This document shows positions 39,419 through 46,885 of a stretch of DNA of 51,879 nucleotides, in pieces. A model generated the notes under the pieces. That model was not told where the DNA came from. It was given only the letters and a program-made list of their open reading frames with translations, and searched no databases. Made by a program: the position numbers and the translations under genes. The stretch spans positions 2,279,298 to 2,331,176 of the forward strand of contig NZ_MDTQ01000001.1 of assembly GCF_001709345.1 (NCBI RefSeq). Direction: 5' to 3'. Source of the DNA: Terasakiispira papahanaumokuakeensis. Its GTDB lineage: Bacteria; Pseudomonadota; Gammaproteobacteria; Pseudomonadales; Halomonadaceae. Position 1 is the first letter of the stretch. Every line of letters begins with the position of its first letter.

Positions 39419-39486
39419 AACGCCCGCATTTGCGGCTGGTTTGGAGCACAGCGGAAAACCAGTCCGACAACATGCGCTTGTTAGGC
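39419..39486 (-). other. attC site of the SieB-like cassette
   Basis: Arms AACGCCCGCATTTGCGGCTGG and CCAGTCCGACAACATGCGCTTG pair, with a central spacer of about 20 bp. The right end is a perfect core GTTAGGC. Confidence 0.9.
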
Positions 39487-39504
39487 GATACTTTGATTTG
39501 AGGA

Positions 39505-40110
39505 TTAATACCGCCGGTTTCTGGCCTTTCTTTTTTCCTCTTCTTCAATTCTTGTGTTTTCTTCATCTCTGGCGATTATTTGATCTTTGTGCTCAAGCAA
39601 ATACTGCCAAACGAAGTCGCAGACAACAAAAGGGTAATAATCTTGATGGTGAGTACCGCCAGGCGTGCGAATTAAACCTTTAAATCTAAGAGTGGACGCG
39701 CTAGGACTATGAACATAAGAGGTAAATGATTGGCTGTTTTTTCTCAGACAATCTGCTAAATAGTTAAGCTCGTCTTTGGATAAATGGTCTATCCGATCAA
39801 GCACCATTTGTTTCTGTCTTTCAATCTGTTCATCTTCTTCCGCTTTACGCATGTCTCTTCGTTGCTGTAATAGTGTCTTTTTTCTGGTTGCCGTAACTAT
39901 TTCTATTGCAAAGGCAATAATGGCAGTAAATGTAAGTGCGCCAGAAGCTACACATAACAGGATTGTTGCTGGTTTAGCCAATGTACCAAAAGCAGAAAGA
40001 GCCAATATTTCCTCTTTGTCTAGGAACAGAAGAATAACGCTGGTAATAAATAGACCAGACAGAACCTTTGTTGGTAGCTTTAATGCGTTTATCCAATTAG
40101 CGTCTAAAAT
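39505..40110 (-). CDS. SieB-like superinfection-exclusion membrane protein
   Basis: About 201 residues if begun at the ATT codon 40110. That start gives NWINALKLPTKVLSGLFITS, resembling the conserved beginning of SieB-family proteins, and has GGAG seven bases upstream; the only common-type start (TTG 40005) would delete the first membrane segment. Two hydrophobic segments (residues about 13-33 and 45-67) are followed by a charged coiled stretch with LSKDELNYLADCLRKN and a C-terminal soluble domain. SieB proteins of lambdoid phages abort superinfecting phage; a defence role here is inference. The cassette boundary GCCTAAC at 40139 lies only 30 bp upstream. Confidence 0.65.
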   Translation of the reverse strand: MLDANWINALKLPTKVLSGLFITSVILLFLDKEEILALSAFGTLAKPATILLCVASGALTFTAIIAFAIEIVTATRKKTLLQQRRDMRKAEEDEQIERQKQMVLDRIDHLSKDELNYLADCLRKNSQSFTSYVHSPSASTLRFKGLIRTPGGTHHQDYYPFVVCDFVWQYLLEHKDQIIARDEENTRIEEEEKRKARNRRY

Positions 40111-40138
40111 TGCTTATCTCCTCTGCTGCTGTTTTATC

Positions 40139-40210
40139 GCCTAACGCTTGTAGCTGCGGAAAATTGCGAGCGCAGCGAGTAATTTGTCCGACAGCCTACA
40201 TTTTTAGCTG
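40139..40210 (-). other. attC site of the HEPN-protein cassette
   Basis: Begins with perfect GCCTAAC (complement of GTTAGGC). Arms GCTTGTAGCTGCGGAAAATT and AATTTGTCCGACAGCCTACA pair with extrahelical bases. No IS remnant is inserted here. Confidence 0.88.
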
Positions 40211-40213
40211 CCT

Positions 40214-40804
40214 CTAGTATGGTGCACTGTCATGAATTTCTTGTGCGACTTCTTTTAGCTTTGTTGATATTGAAGCATACCGACCTTGAAGTTTTAGCCA
40301 AGAGCCGGATGTACCTACTCTCTTTTGCCTAATAGCAGCAAGAGCAGCTCTTTTTGACTGCGCGCTCTCATGAGCCGCGTAGTTTCTAAGCGCCGAGAGT
40401 TTCTCAAGCGCATCTTTATACTTTGACTTTTTTACGGCACTGATTAAGTAATGGGCTTCGGGAACATATTTCTTTAGTGTTTTAATCAGACCATCTCTAC
40501 CTTTGAAATCAAAATATCCGCCACCAAGTACAAGATATTCACAAACTTCATCTGTTAAGTGCTTAGGAAACTCCACACCTGTAGTTTCAGATATGACAGA
40601 TGAATCATTGTTTATTGCTCCAATAATTACATGAAGCATCATCTGCTCGAATTCACGATAAAGCCGAATAATAGCGTAATCATGGCACCACGATTTCTGC
40701 ATATCTGATAGTGCTGCAATATCTGAATTTACGAATTCTTCCAACTCATTGGCTCTTTCTATGAAATCGGAGGCCGTCTTTTTAATGCTCTTCTTTCTAG
40801 GCAC
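40214..40804 (-). CDS. HEPN-domain protein (probable RNase-type toxin or defence effector)
   Basis: A 196-residue helical protein. LSALRNYAAHESAQS near residue 140 contains R-N-x3-H, the HEPN RNase motif, in the expected helix context, with a preceding helical region that includes YREFEQMMLHVII. No nucleotidyltransferase or obvious antitoxin accompanies it. GTG start at 40804 with AAGGA six bases upstream. The cassette junction GTTAGCTG lies about 20 bp before the start. Function is inferred from the motif and the cassette context only. Confidence 0.65.
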   Translation of the reverse strand: MPRKKSIKKTASDFIERANELEEFVNSDIAALSDMQKSWCHDYAIIRLYREFEQMMLHVIIGAINNDSSVISETTGVEFPKHLTDEVCEYLVLGGGYFDFKGRDGLIKTLKKYVPEAHYLISAVKKSKYKDALEKLSALRNYAAHESAQSKRAALAAIRQKRVGTSGSWLKLQGRYASISTKLKEVAQEIHDSAPY

Positions 40805-41374
40805 GATTCTTCCTTATGCAGCTAACATCTATGGACGCCCCGTTTTGTGCAAGCAAAGCTCTTCATGACATCAAGGTATTGCAGCCATCTATCCGGATTT
40901 TACGAGGTATAAACCCCTATCCCTGATGAATTCCGCAAACTAGGGGCTCATCATTTTAACGTTCTCTATTGCGAACGATGTTAGTCACAGCCTTATCCAG
41001 TCCCGGCTCTACCTGCTTGTCATCCACTCGCTTTGCCTACGCAAATCTCAGCATGCCCGTACGAAATACGGTGTTCGATATCACACACCATTACATCATC
41101 AATGCATGCTTTAAATATTGAAACATCTTGTGCAATGATGCCAGTGAAAATCGACCATTTATTGACATGTATTGATGCACCAAAACAGGTAAATAACTAT
41201 ATCAATAGAGCAATAGACTGACGTGGTGAAGGTGAGGTGCATGCTGGGGTTATTATGTTCGAAGGCGGTACGCTTAGGCCACACTGCGAGCCCAAAGGGC
41301 CACAGTGGTAATAGTGCTGAGATGCATATGTTCAGGAGGGCTCGACGTCAGGCGAGTACCGGCTAGCTGCGAGG
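40805..41374. other. Long stretch without a convincing gene
   Basis: About 570 bp. The left 20 bp hold the GTTAGCTG cassette junction. A short palindrome, AACGTTC...GAACGATGTT, lies at 40959-40983; it is too short for attC. A 62-codon plus-strand frame at 41033-41221 lacks a ribosome-binding site and family features. The right end GAGGTTATGCC (41369-41380) resembles an attC core, but no partner arm was found. Possibly decayed cassettes. Confidence 0.4.
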
Positions 41375-41584
41375 TTATGCCGAATTGGCACGGGTGAGCA
41401 ATTCAATGGCCTCGTCGAAGATTTTCTCGACATGTGCTCTATCTTCGATATTTTCCGAGAGTGAAGCGCGATCACCTTCAACACCCTCGATCATGTCTTG
41501 AATCATCCCTGGCCGCTCTGTTTCAAGACGCTGAAGCAACCCGGTGAGAATATAAAGCGCCGCATCGGCCTTGGCATTTTTCAT
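41375..41584 (-). CDS. Small acidic hypothetical protein
   Basis: 69 residues, helical and acidic (for example QDMIEGVEGDRASLSENIED). GAGG precedes the ATG at a suitable distance, and codon use looks normal. It may be translated together with the upstream 86-residue gene, 90 bp away. Not recognised. Confidence 0.5.
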   Translation of the reverse strand: MKNAKADAALYILTGLLQRLETERPGMIQDMIEGVEGDRASLSENIEDRAHVEKIFDEAIELLTRANSA

Positions 41585-41674
41585 CTGTAAACCTCAACGC
41601 TTGAAGGCGACATCACCATTCAGTCATCTTACTCAACCATCACGCCCGCGCCAAACGATCGTTAGATTCACTTT

Positions 41675-41935
41675 CTATACAGCGGAAGCTTCGATGTAAT
41701 ACGAGCGACGGGAAAAATCCCATGCGGGCATTATCGCCAGACACTGCGTTAAGAAAACGACATGATGCGGCCCAATCTCGTAACAATCGAACATGGGGTC
41801 TTCACTTGAAACACCCAACGCGGACTGAAAAGCTTCGAGGTTGAATGCGACAAGCTCATAGTCTGCTAGCAACGTTTCCGTTTCATTCGAATATTCTGTA
41901 ACGAAGCGGCGAACACTAAATTCCTGATCGATCAT
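41675..41935 (-). CDS. Small hypothetical cassette protein
   Basis: 86 residues, no membrane segment; the mixed composition and the beta-rich end (VFLTQCLAIMPAWDFSRRSY) resemble small immunity-type proteins, without a specific match. ATG lies 12 bp from the cassette junction GTTATAC, directly followed upstream by the IS left end at 41949, so its original upstream region is gone. Confidence 0.55.
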   Translation of the reverse strand: MIDQEFSVRRFVTEYSNETETLLADYELVAFNLEAFQSALGVSSEDPMFDCYEIGPHHVVFLTQCLAIMPAWDFSRRSYYIEASAV

Positions 41936-42102
41936 ATTGTTGTATAACGAGGCTGTAGAAAAATCCTATTGAGCGCTGCCTGCTTCCTCTTTCATTGACC
42001 CTGCCAGCCATTGGCCTGGAGCCTCTCCCCGCCCGACTCACACGCTGGTAAAAATGAGAAGTAACGGCAAACCGGTCACTGTGCAGCCGATTGTTAAACC
42101 CT

Positions 42103-42142
42103 TTGACGTACGCTATTCTGTACGTGAACAACATCCTGTACA
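42103..42142 (+). promoter_or_regulatory. yefM-yoeB promoter/operator with TGTAC(A) repeats
   Basis: TTGACG at 42103-42108 is a plausible -35. TGTAC at 42119 and TGTACA at 42137 lie 18 bp apart just before the ribosome-binding site. The E. coli yefM-yoeB operator has palindromes centred on TGTACA, so autorepression by YefM-YoeB is likely. Confidence 0.6.
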
Positions 42143-42153
42143 GGAGAGGTCTT

Positions 42154-42405
42154 ATGGATGCCATTAGCTACACTGCCGCAAGAACCAATCTAGCCAAAAC
42201 CATGGAGCAGGTCTGTGAAGACCACTCACCTGTGATTATCACCCGGAGCAAGTCACCATCCGTGGTGATGATCTCTCTTGAGGACTATGAGGCGTTGCAA
42301 GAAACGGCATACCTTCTGCGCGCACCCAAAAACGCCCGTCGTTTGCTGGAATCAGTCGCCGAGTTGGAACAAGACGGCGGTCAAGAAAAGGAACTTCTTG
42401 AATGA
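42154..42405 (+). CDS. yefM: YefM/Phd-family antitoxin
   Basis: 83 residues beginning MDAISYTAARTNLAKTMEQV, the Phd/YefM DNA-binding fold, with PVIITRSKSPSVVMISLEDY in the middle and an acidic tail that binds the toxin. ATG 42154 is preceded by AGGAGAGG. The stop overlaps the yoeB start (ATGA), as usual for coupled antitoxin-toxin pairs. Confidence 0.95.
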   Translation: MDAISYTAARTNLAKTMEQVCEDHSPVIITRSKSPSVVMISLEDYEALQETAYLLRAPKNARRLLESVAELEQDGGQEKELLE

Positions 42406-42656
42406 AACTCATCTTCTCCGAAAACGCCTGGGAAGACTATCTGTACTGGCAAAAAACTGACAAAAAGATCCTGAACCGCATCAATAAGCTAATCAAGGAG
42501 ACCAAGCGCGAACCGTTCGAAGGAGTCGGTAAACCGGAGCCGCTCAAACATAGCCTCGCAGGTTATTGGTCCCGCCGAATTAACGATGAACACCGCATGA
42601 TCTACAAAGTCACGGATGACGCTCTGCTCATTGCCCAGCTTCGGCACTACTACTGA
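42402..42656 (+). CDS. yoeB: YoeB-family ribosome-dependent mRNA interferase
   Basis: 84 residues, the standard YoeB length. NAWEDYLYWQKTDKK near residue 7, EPFEGVGKPEPLKH near 37, WSRRINDEHRMIYKV near 54 and the terminal LRHYY are diagnostic. The catalytic region (E46, R65, H83 in E. coli numbering) appears intact. Cleaves mRNA in the ribosomal A site when freed from YefM. Confidence 0.96.
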   Translation: MKLIFSENAWEDYLYWQKTDKKILNRINKLIKETKREPFEGVGKPEPLKHSLAGYWSRRINDEHRMIYKVTDDALLIAQLRHYY

Positions 42657-42745
42657 TTTAACACCGAAGTGCTCTGATCCTACCCCATCAAAGGGCGATT
42701 TTGAGTTTTTCTATGGCCGCATTTGGTTAACTGATCTTACCCAGC

Positions 42746-42829
42746 AACGGCGCTAATAGTTTTGTATGAGCGCAGCGGATAAGCCAAAACGGCCATGCAG
42801 TGAAGACCGGATAGCGCTGCCTGTTATAA
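42746..42829 (-). other. attC site of the SUKH-type cassette
   Basis: Arms AACGGCGCTAATAGTTTTG and CAAAACGGCCATGCAGTG...AGCGCTGCCTGTTATAAC pair at their ends with an internal mismatch region. It ends in a GTTATAAC core overlapping the gene stop. Weaker than the other sites. Confidence 0.65.
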
Positions 42830-43225
42830 CTCACGTTTTAGTGCTTGCATCAATGTTGATATATTGTCGGGTAACTCTTCAATCTCATGCCCTTGAAAAG
42901 CGACCAACCTCCAACCTTGAGCATCTGACATACGGTATGCAAACATGTAACCTGAAAAGTTATCAGCAATAAATTTGTACTCAGTCAATCCTTTTGAGGT
43001 CTCTTCATCGAAAATATCATCGGCGTCTAGTGGATAATTATAAATTTGAAAAACACCTTCACCAATTTCACCAAAGCCAAAGTTTGCTAAGAAATCAATA
43101 TATTCGTCTGGGGCCGCTGGCTCATACTCGCACAACTCAGAGAAAGCATTAGCATTCAAGGCTTCTAGCGTTGACAGTGGATATTGATTTAATACCCAGT
43201 GTCTAAATTCAAGATATTCATTCAT
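42824..43225 (-). CDS. SMI1/KNR4 (SUKH) family protein
   Basis: 133 residues with the SUKH pattern PDEYIDFLANFGFGEIGEG (residues about 37-56), then FQIYNYPLDADDIFDE and SGYMFAY. SUKH proteins are common immunity proteins against polymorphic toxins, and also regulators. The gene for an unrecognised 207-residue protein lies 96 bp upstream with no attC between them, so they may be one operon. Toxin partner not seen. Confidence 0.68.
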   Translation of the reverse strand: MNEYLEFRHWVLNQYPLSTLEALNANAFSELCEYEPAAPDEYIDFLANFGFGEIGEGVFQIYNYPLDADDIFDEETSKGLTEYKFIADNFSGYMFAYRMSDAQGWRLVAFQGHEIEELPDNISTLMQALKREL

Positions 43226-43320
43226 CTGGGGTTACCACTCAAAATTCAGTGGCCAAGGACTTGGCTCTGATATCAAGATTCAATATTTTCGAAACATACT
43301 TTTTCAACTGATTCGGTTTT

Positions 43321-43944
43321 TTAACTGATCCATTGAAAGAAGTCTTCTTGAATACCCGCATTCTTGTACTCAATCCAAGAGAAATATAATCGTTTATAGT
43401 GATTAAAATCACCACCAAATCTAGTTTTGCAATCAGCCAACTCTGGCTTTTCGGCGATAAGAGATTCACAGCGGGCTATTGCAGCAAGGCAAACTGATTC
43501 ATTGAGCAGCAATCCATGGGGCAACTCATGCAATGCAAAATCCAAGGCATCGATTTGACTCAAGAACATTAATGCTTTGGCTTCATCATGATCTGGATTT
43601 GATTGTAAAATCGTGTCCAACAAGTGCTCGGGCTTTTCTAGACCAATAATATCCTCAATACCTTTAAACCCAATCGCTTTATAAGCCCACAACAAATACT
43701 GTTCATTCTCCAATGCAATCTCATCGGCCCAAAGATTCAATACTTTGGAAAGAATCTTCGGGTGTTGAATAGGTATGGTGGTACAGCCATGATCAAAGTA
43801 CTCAACACAGAGATTATGGATCTCTAATTTCAACTGCTCACCTTGAAGTGACTCAAGGTATGAAATCTTATTTTCAAGCAACGGTTTCCACAGTTTCTTT
43901 ACACCACTTTGTCTGGCAACTAGATAGTCATCCCATTGAATCAA
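43321..43944 (-). CDS. Hypothetical protein, 207 residues
   Basis: Soluble, helix-rich protein (repeats like EHLLDTILQSNPDHDEAKAL and LPHGLLLNESVCLAAIARCE) of unknown family. The start is TTG 43944, with AGAGGA seven bases upstream. Neighbouring genes are the SUKH-type protein downstream and YbjQ upstream. Confidence 0.6.
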   Translation of the reverse strand: MIQWDDYLVARQSGVKKLWKPLLENKISYLESLQGEQLKLEIHNLCVEYFDHGCTTIPIQHPKILSKVLNLWADEIALENEQYLLWAYKAIGFKGIEDIIGLEKPEHLLDTILQSNPDHDEAKALMFLSQIDALDFALHELPHGLLLNESVCLAAIARCESLIAEKPELADCKTRFGGDFNHYKRLYFSWIEYKNAGIQEDFFQWIS

Positions 43945-44076
43945 AACAATTCCTCTGAAAACATCGCATGCGGTTAATTAGACAGACATCCAATACAAGC
44001 GCCGATCCACTCACTTCTAAATAAACATCATCGTAAATCCCAAAGTGCCACTTTGAGCATCTGCTCGAACAATTGA

Positions 44077-44397
44077 TTATGCTCGTAACTTAACTGCAGT
44101 ACCAAAAACGAGTATCTCTGATGCATTATCAGTAACAGAACTCGTTGTAAAACGTATACCCACTATCGCATCTGCATTTAATTTTTCAGCCTCTTCGATT
44201 AATCGTCCTATCGCGATATTTCGAGCCTCCATTAGCATCTCGGTATAGCCTTTGATTTCACCGCCGACAATACCTTTCAAACCCGCCATGATATCTCGAC
44301 CCACATGCTTAGACTGGACCACGCTGCCATTAACAATGCCCAGTACAGCGTCTATTTCTTGACCTGGAACGGTTTCTGTTGTCGTATAAATCATCAT
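44077..44397 (-). CDS. ybjQ: YbjQ family (UPF0145) protein
   Basis: 106 residues. MIYTTTETVPGQEIDAVLGI at the start, GGEIKGYTEMLMEARNIAI near residue 48 and KLNADAIVGIRFTTSSV near 73 are clear UPF0145 features. The family has been called putative heavy-metal-binding and forms pentameric rings in known structures; its cellular role is unclear. ATG with GAGGGG upstream. Confidence 0.92.
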   Translation of the reverse strand: MMIYTTTETVPGQEIDAVLGIVNGSVVQSKHVGRDIMAGLKGIVGGEIKGYTEMLMEARNIAIGRLIEEAEKLNADAIVGIRFTTSSVTDNASEILVFGTAVKLRA

Positions 44398-44509
44398 TTT
44401 CCCCTCTTGAATAGGGCTTCACTTGGACTAGACCTTAATCGGCAAGGCCCTTAGCATATCGACTGAGACACTTATTATATAGCCAAACATATTCAGCAAT
44501 AGCATTAGC

Positions 44510-44950
44510 TTATTCACCGTTAATAATGTTAAGCTCTTCTAATAATTGCTCGAATTTAATTGCGTTTTTGACATCATCCAAAGTAACATCAAACCAACTC
44601 GTTGAGTTTAGATTGAACGTCAAATTATGATCCGTCGTATCAATGGTGACGTATGCGGTCAATCCACGTATTACAAAATAATGATCATACTCAATCCAAA
44701 ACGGTTTACCCTCGATTATTAAAGGTGGAGGGCACCAAAAGTCCGGGCTTTCCTGATGCCATTTTATTTTGATACCCAAGGCGCTTAAATAGGATAAAAG
44801 CGTTTTTGAATCATCACATTGGATCGTACCAAGAAGTTCATAGCCGTCGTTGTACTGACCCCCTCTTGGGTGCTTGAGCCTGAATACTCGACACTGGCTG
44901 ATGGCGTCACGGAATGGAGCACTTTCGTATAAGTCAGTTGCTGATGGCAC
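44510..44950 (-). CDS. Hypothetical protein, 146 residues
   Basis: Soluble protein with several aromatic-rich strands (FWCPPPLIIEGKPFWIEYDH near residue 70) and an acidic C-terminal helix. GTG start with GGAG six bases upstream. Not recognised; size and composition fit small immunity-like proteins. Confidence 0.58.
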   Translation of the reverse strand: MPSATDLYESAPFRDAISQCRVFRLKHPRGGQYNDGYELLGTIQCDDSKTLLSYLSALGIKIKWHQESPDFWCPPPLIIEGKPFWIEYDHYFVIRGLTAYVTIDTTDHNLTFNLNSTSWFDVTLDDVKNAIKFEQLLEELNIINGE

Positions 44951-45148
44951 GCCGTACTCCTCAGGTTTAACTCACGTGAACCTTACCCTACCACAAAGCT
45001 TATCGGAGTATACAAAGGGGAGCAGATCACAATGCCTGTGATAAATGGGCGTATCGCCGGGGAATGAGTCGCTCAATGCAGATGGCTTTTCATTGGCCAT
45101 GAGATCGGCTGTAAAGCGCTTACGAGTCAGCCAGTAGAAGGTCAGTTT

Positions 45149-45583
45149 TTAAAGTTGATTAAAATAGCCGCCATTTTTTTGCCGAAAAAAGACATTACAG
45201 TTTTCAAGCTGAAGTTCAAGTGGCTCAACACTTAGCACTGAAACATAAGGGTTGATTTCTAGTGTAACAGTCACATTTTCAGAAGCATTGAGTTTGTCAT
45301 ATAAGTTTTTATTTGCTTCCGTATCGTGAGAGTACGGCATACGAATAATGATGTTTTCTTTGCAGTTAGGCGCAGCAATAGGAAAATTAACTTTAGGAAC
45401 GAAGACTTCAAACTGTCCACCCTCATTGTAACCATATTCTGTATTCAAAGCATAACGGCCTGAGACAAGCTCAAGTTTAAGATGATAATCATCATGATAT
45501 TTTCCAGGGGTCACTTTAACGCCTGATGCCTTGACGGATGTCGCAACCCCAATAAAAACAAACATTAACAATATAGCTTTCAT
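45149..45583 (-). CDS. Secreted hypothetical protein
   Basis: About 144 residues. Begins MKAILLMFVFIGVATSVKAS, a Sec signal peptide, so it is probably periplasmic. Two cysteines (near residues 70 and 130) could form a disulphide. ATG 45583 preferred over GTG 45589 because AGGGTG lies just upstream. No family recognised. Confidence 0.62.
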   Translation of the reverse strand: MKAILLMFVFIGVATSVKASGVKVTPGKYHDDYHLKLELVSGRYALNTEYGYNEGGQFEVFVPKVNFPIAAPNCKENIIIRMPYSHDTEANKNLYDKLNASENVTVTLEINPYVSVLSVEPLELQLENCNVFFRQKNGGYFNQL

Positions 45584-45606
45584 AATCACCCTATTGTATT
45601 AACGAC

Positions 45607-46026
45607 TCAGCATACAGGCCCAAACACATAACTAGCTGCCTTCACTTTGATTAAATCACCACTCTGCATTTGAATTGAAAACTCGTTACCTGTCAGCTCT
45701 GTATCCAAAATTGAGTTAGAAAGCCCCCATTCGTTGCATCGCGGACACTCCAATGCAGTTACAGATTCAAAGCTTAATACACAAGGAATAGCACGCTGCC
45801 CCTTGGTGATAAAAGCCGATAGAGATATTTTGACTTCAGCTTTAGGCCAATCGAAAAAGATTCTTTTGAGTATCGCATCATGAAGTGGCAGACTCTCAAA
45901 GCTCAAACCATGTCCCTCAGTTGATAACAAGGCTGTAGAAAAACTCATTTCTGAGCACACGCTACTGGCCTTTTGTTGACTGATTCGTCTCAGCCTGTCA
46001 TCGGCTTGGCTGCTGTCATTGTCCAT
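45607..46026 (-). CDS. Hypothetical protein with an IS-derived N-terminus
   Basis: 139 residues. The first 33 or so are read from the IS1182-like remnant whose left end is at 45929; the remainder (LSFESLPLHDAILKRIFFDW onward, with a CPRC pair near residue 94) looks like a genuine cassette protein. The IS insertion probably removed or replaced the native start. The family is not recognised. Ends 18 bp upstream of the secreted protein gene. Confidence 0.5.
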   Translation of the reverse strand: MDNDSSQADDRLRRISQQKASSVCSEMSFSTALLSTEGHGLSFESLPLHDAILKRIFFDWPKAEVKISLSAFITKGQRAIPCVLSFESVTALECPRCNEWGLSNSILDTELTGNEFSIQMQSGDLIKVKAASYVFGPVC

Positions 46027-46358
46027 ACCACCATCAGATCTTATCTGATATCGAGTAGATTTCTCCTGCTAACGGGCTGATTAGAGGATTTTTCTCTCTT
46101 ACGCTGCCAACGGCCCATCACTCGCTAACTTCTCTATGTTATTCACCACCTACCGCTCGCAACCTTTGATATTGGAGGGGTAAAAAATGGACAAGTCGAT
46201 CTTATGCTCGATCAGATAATGGACCGCATATAAAGGTACCGGGCTGAAGCTAATCCTGGTCGTCGTTGTCATGCTTGAAGCGAGGCATCTGAAGACTCCT
46301 TGTCTGTTTACCTGATCCTACCAAATTAAAGGACGATTTTGAGTTTTTCTACAACCTC
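45929..46358 (-). mobile_element. IS1182-like remnant, 430 bp
   Basis: Ends AAGGCTGTAGAAAAACTC and GAGTTTTTCTACAACCTC, flanked by AAC on both sides. It retains short pieces of the transposase: VNNIEKL-like coding near 46130 and the start-proximal part near 46190-46290. The middle is deleted. Confidence 0.8.
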
Positions 46359-46415
46359 AACGCCCGCGTAATAGCCGCGAGCTTGCGAACGTCCTAATTG
46401 ACGCGCTTGTTAGAA
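46359..46415 (-). other. attC site of the two-gene membrane cassette
   Basis: Arms AACGCCCGCGTAATAGC and GTCCTAATTGACGCGCTTG pair, and the right core is GTTAGAA. A short attC of about 57 bp, directly 3' of the 154-residue membrane protein gene. Confidence 0.85.
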
Positions 46416-46420
46416 TTCTT

Positions 46421-46885
46421 CTACTCATTAGCCTTAATTAAAGCGCTCCGAATGCCTATTCTTGCAGTATAAAAACTAAATGCGTTGAGTGATGTTGCGA
46501 CAGCAAACATGAAAAATAACCAAGCGCCATCAAATTTATCCAGCCCCCCAATAAACCAGACTGCTACGCACGGTAGAAGGTATAAAATGCTGTTCATTAT
46601 ACCAACATTAAAATGAATTTTAAGTTTCCAGAAATCAGGCCATTCATGTAAAATTTTCGATGTTTTATCATCAGGAAAAATCACATCAACACCATTCTTC
46701 AAAGTCCACCCAGAAATGCTAATGGGGAATAGCATTGCCCACCTTAAAGCATCCTCATTTATTGAAACTACGAGAAAATGCTTTTCAAGTAACTCTCCTA
46801 AAAGGATATATAAGGCCGCGCTAAAGCCCAGAAAAATAAACTCATAGCTAACAAGGAAAACCTTTAAATAGTAGATTGCTTTCAT
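46421..46885 (-). CDS. Four-segment membrane protein (second gene of a two-gene cassette)
   Basis: 154 residues with about four hydrophobic segments: VSYEFIFLGFSAALYILLG, WAMLFPISISGWTL, ILYLLPCVAVWFIGG and WLFFMFAVATSLNAF. It starts at the TAATG overlap with the upstream 292-residue gene, so the two are translationally coupled and share one attC. Family not recognised. The layout (soluble protein plus small membrane protein) is seen in many defence and toxin-antitoxin pairs, but this is only an analogy. Confidence 0.65.
   Translation of the reverse strand: MKAIYYLKVFLVSYEFIFLGFSAALYILLGELLEKHFLVVSINEDALRWAMLFPISISGWTLKNGVDVIFPDDKTSKILHEWPDFWKLKIHFNVGIMNSILYLLPCVAVWFIGGLDKFDGAWLFFMFAVATSLNAFSFYTARIGIRSALIKANE

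Larger units (their letters stand above)
41949..42718. mobile_element. IS1182-like remnant enclosing a yefM-yoeB pair
   Basis: Left end GAGGCTGTAGAAAAATCC at 41949, flanked by AAC. The degenerate right end GAGTTTTTCTATGGCCG at about 42703 is preceded by GATCCTACCCCATCAAAGGG, which matches the inner part of the other right ends. No transposase piece was recognised. The enclosed toxin-antitoxin pair is on the plus strand, opposite to the cassettes. Confidence 0.6.

Noticed and set aside
40959-40983. Short palindrome as an attC site
   Set aside because: At about 25 bp it is shorter than any functional attC and lacks the two-box arms.
41033-41221. 62-codon plus-strand gene
   Set aside because: No ribosome-binding site, no family likeness, and opposite to the surrounding cassettes.
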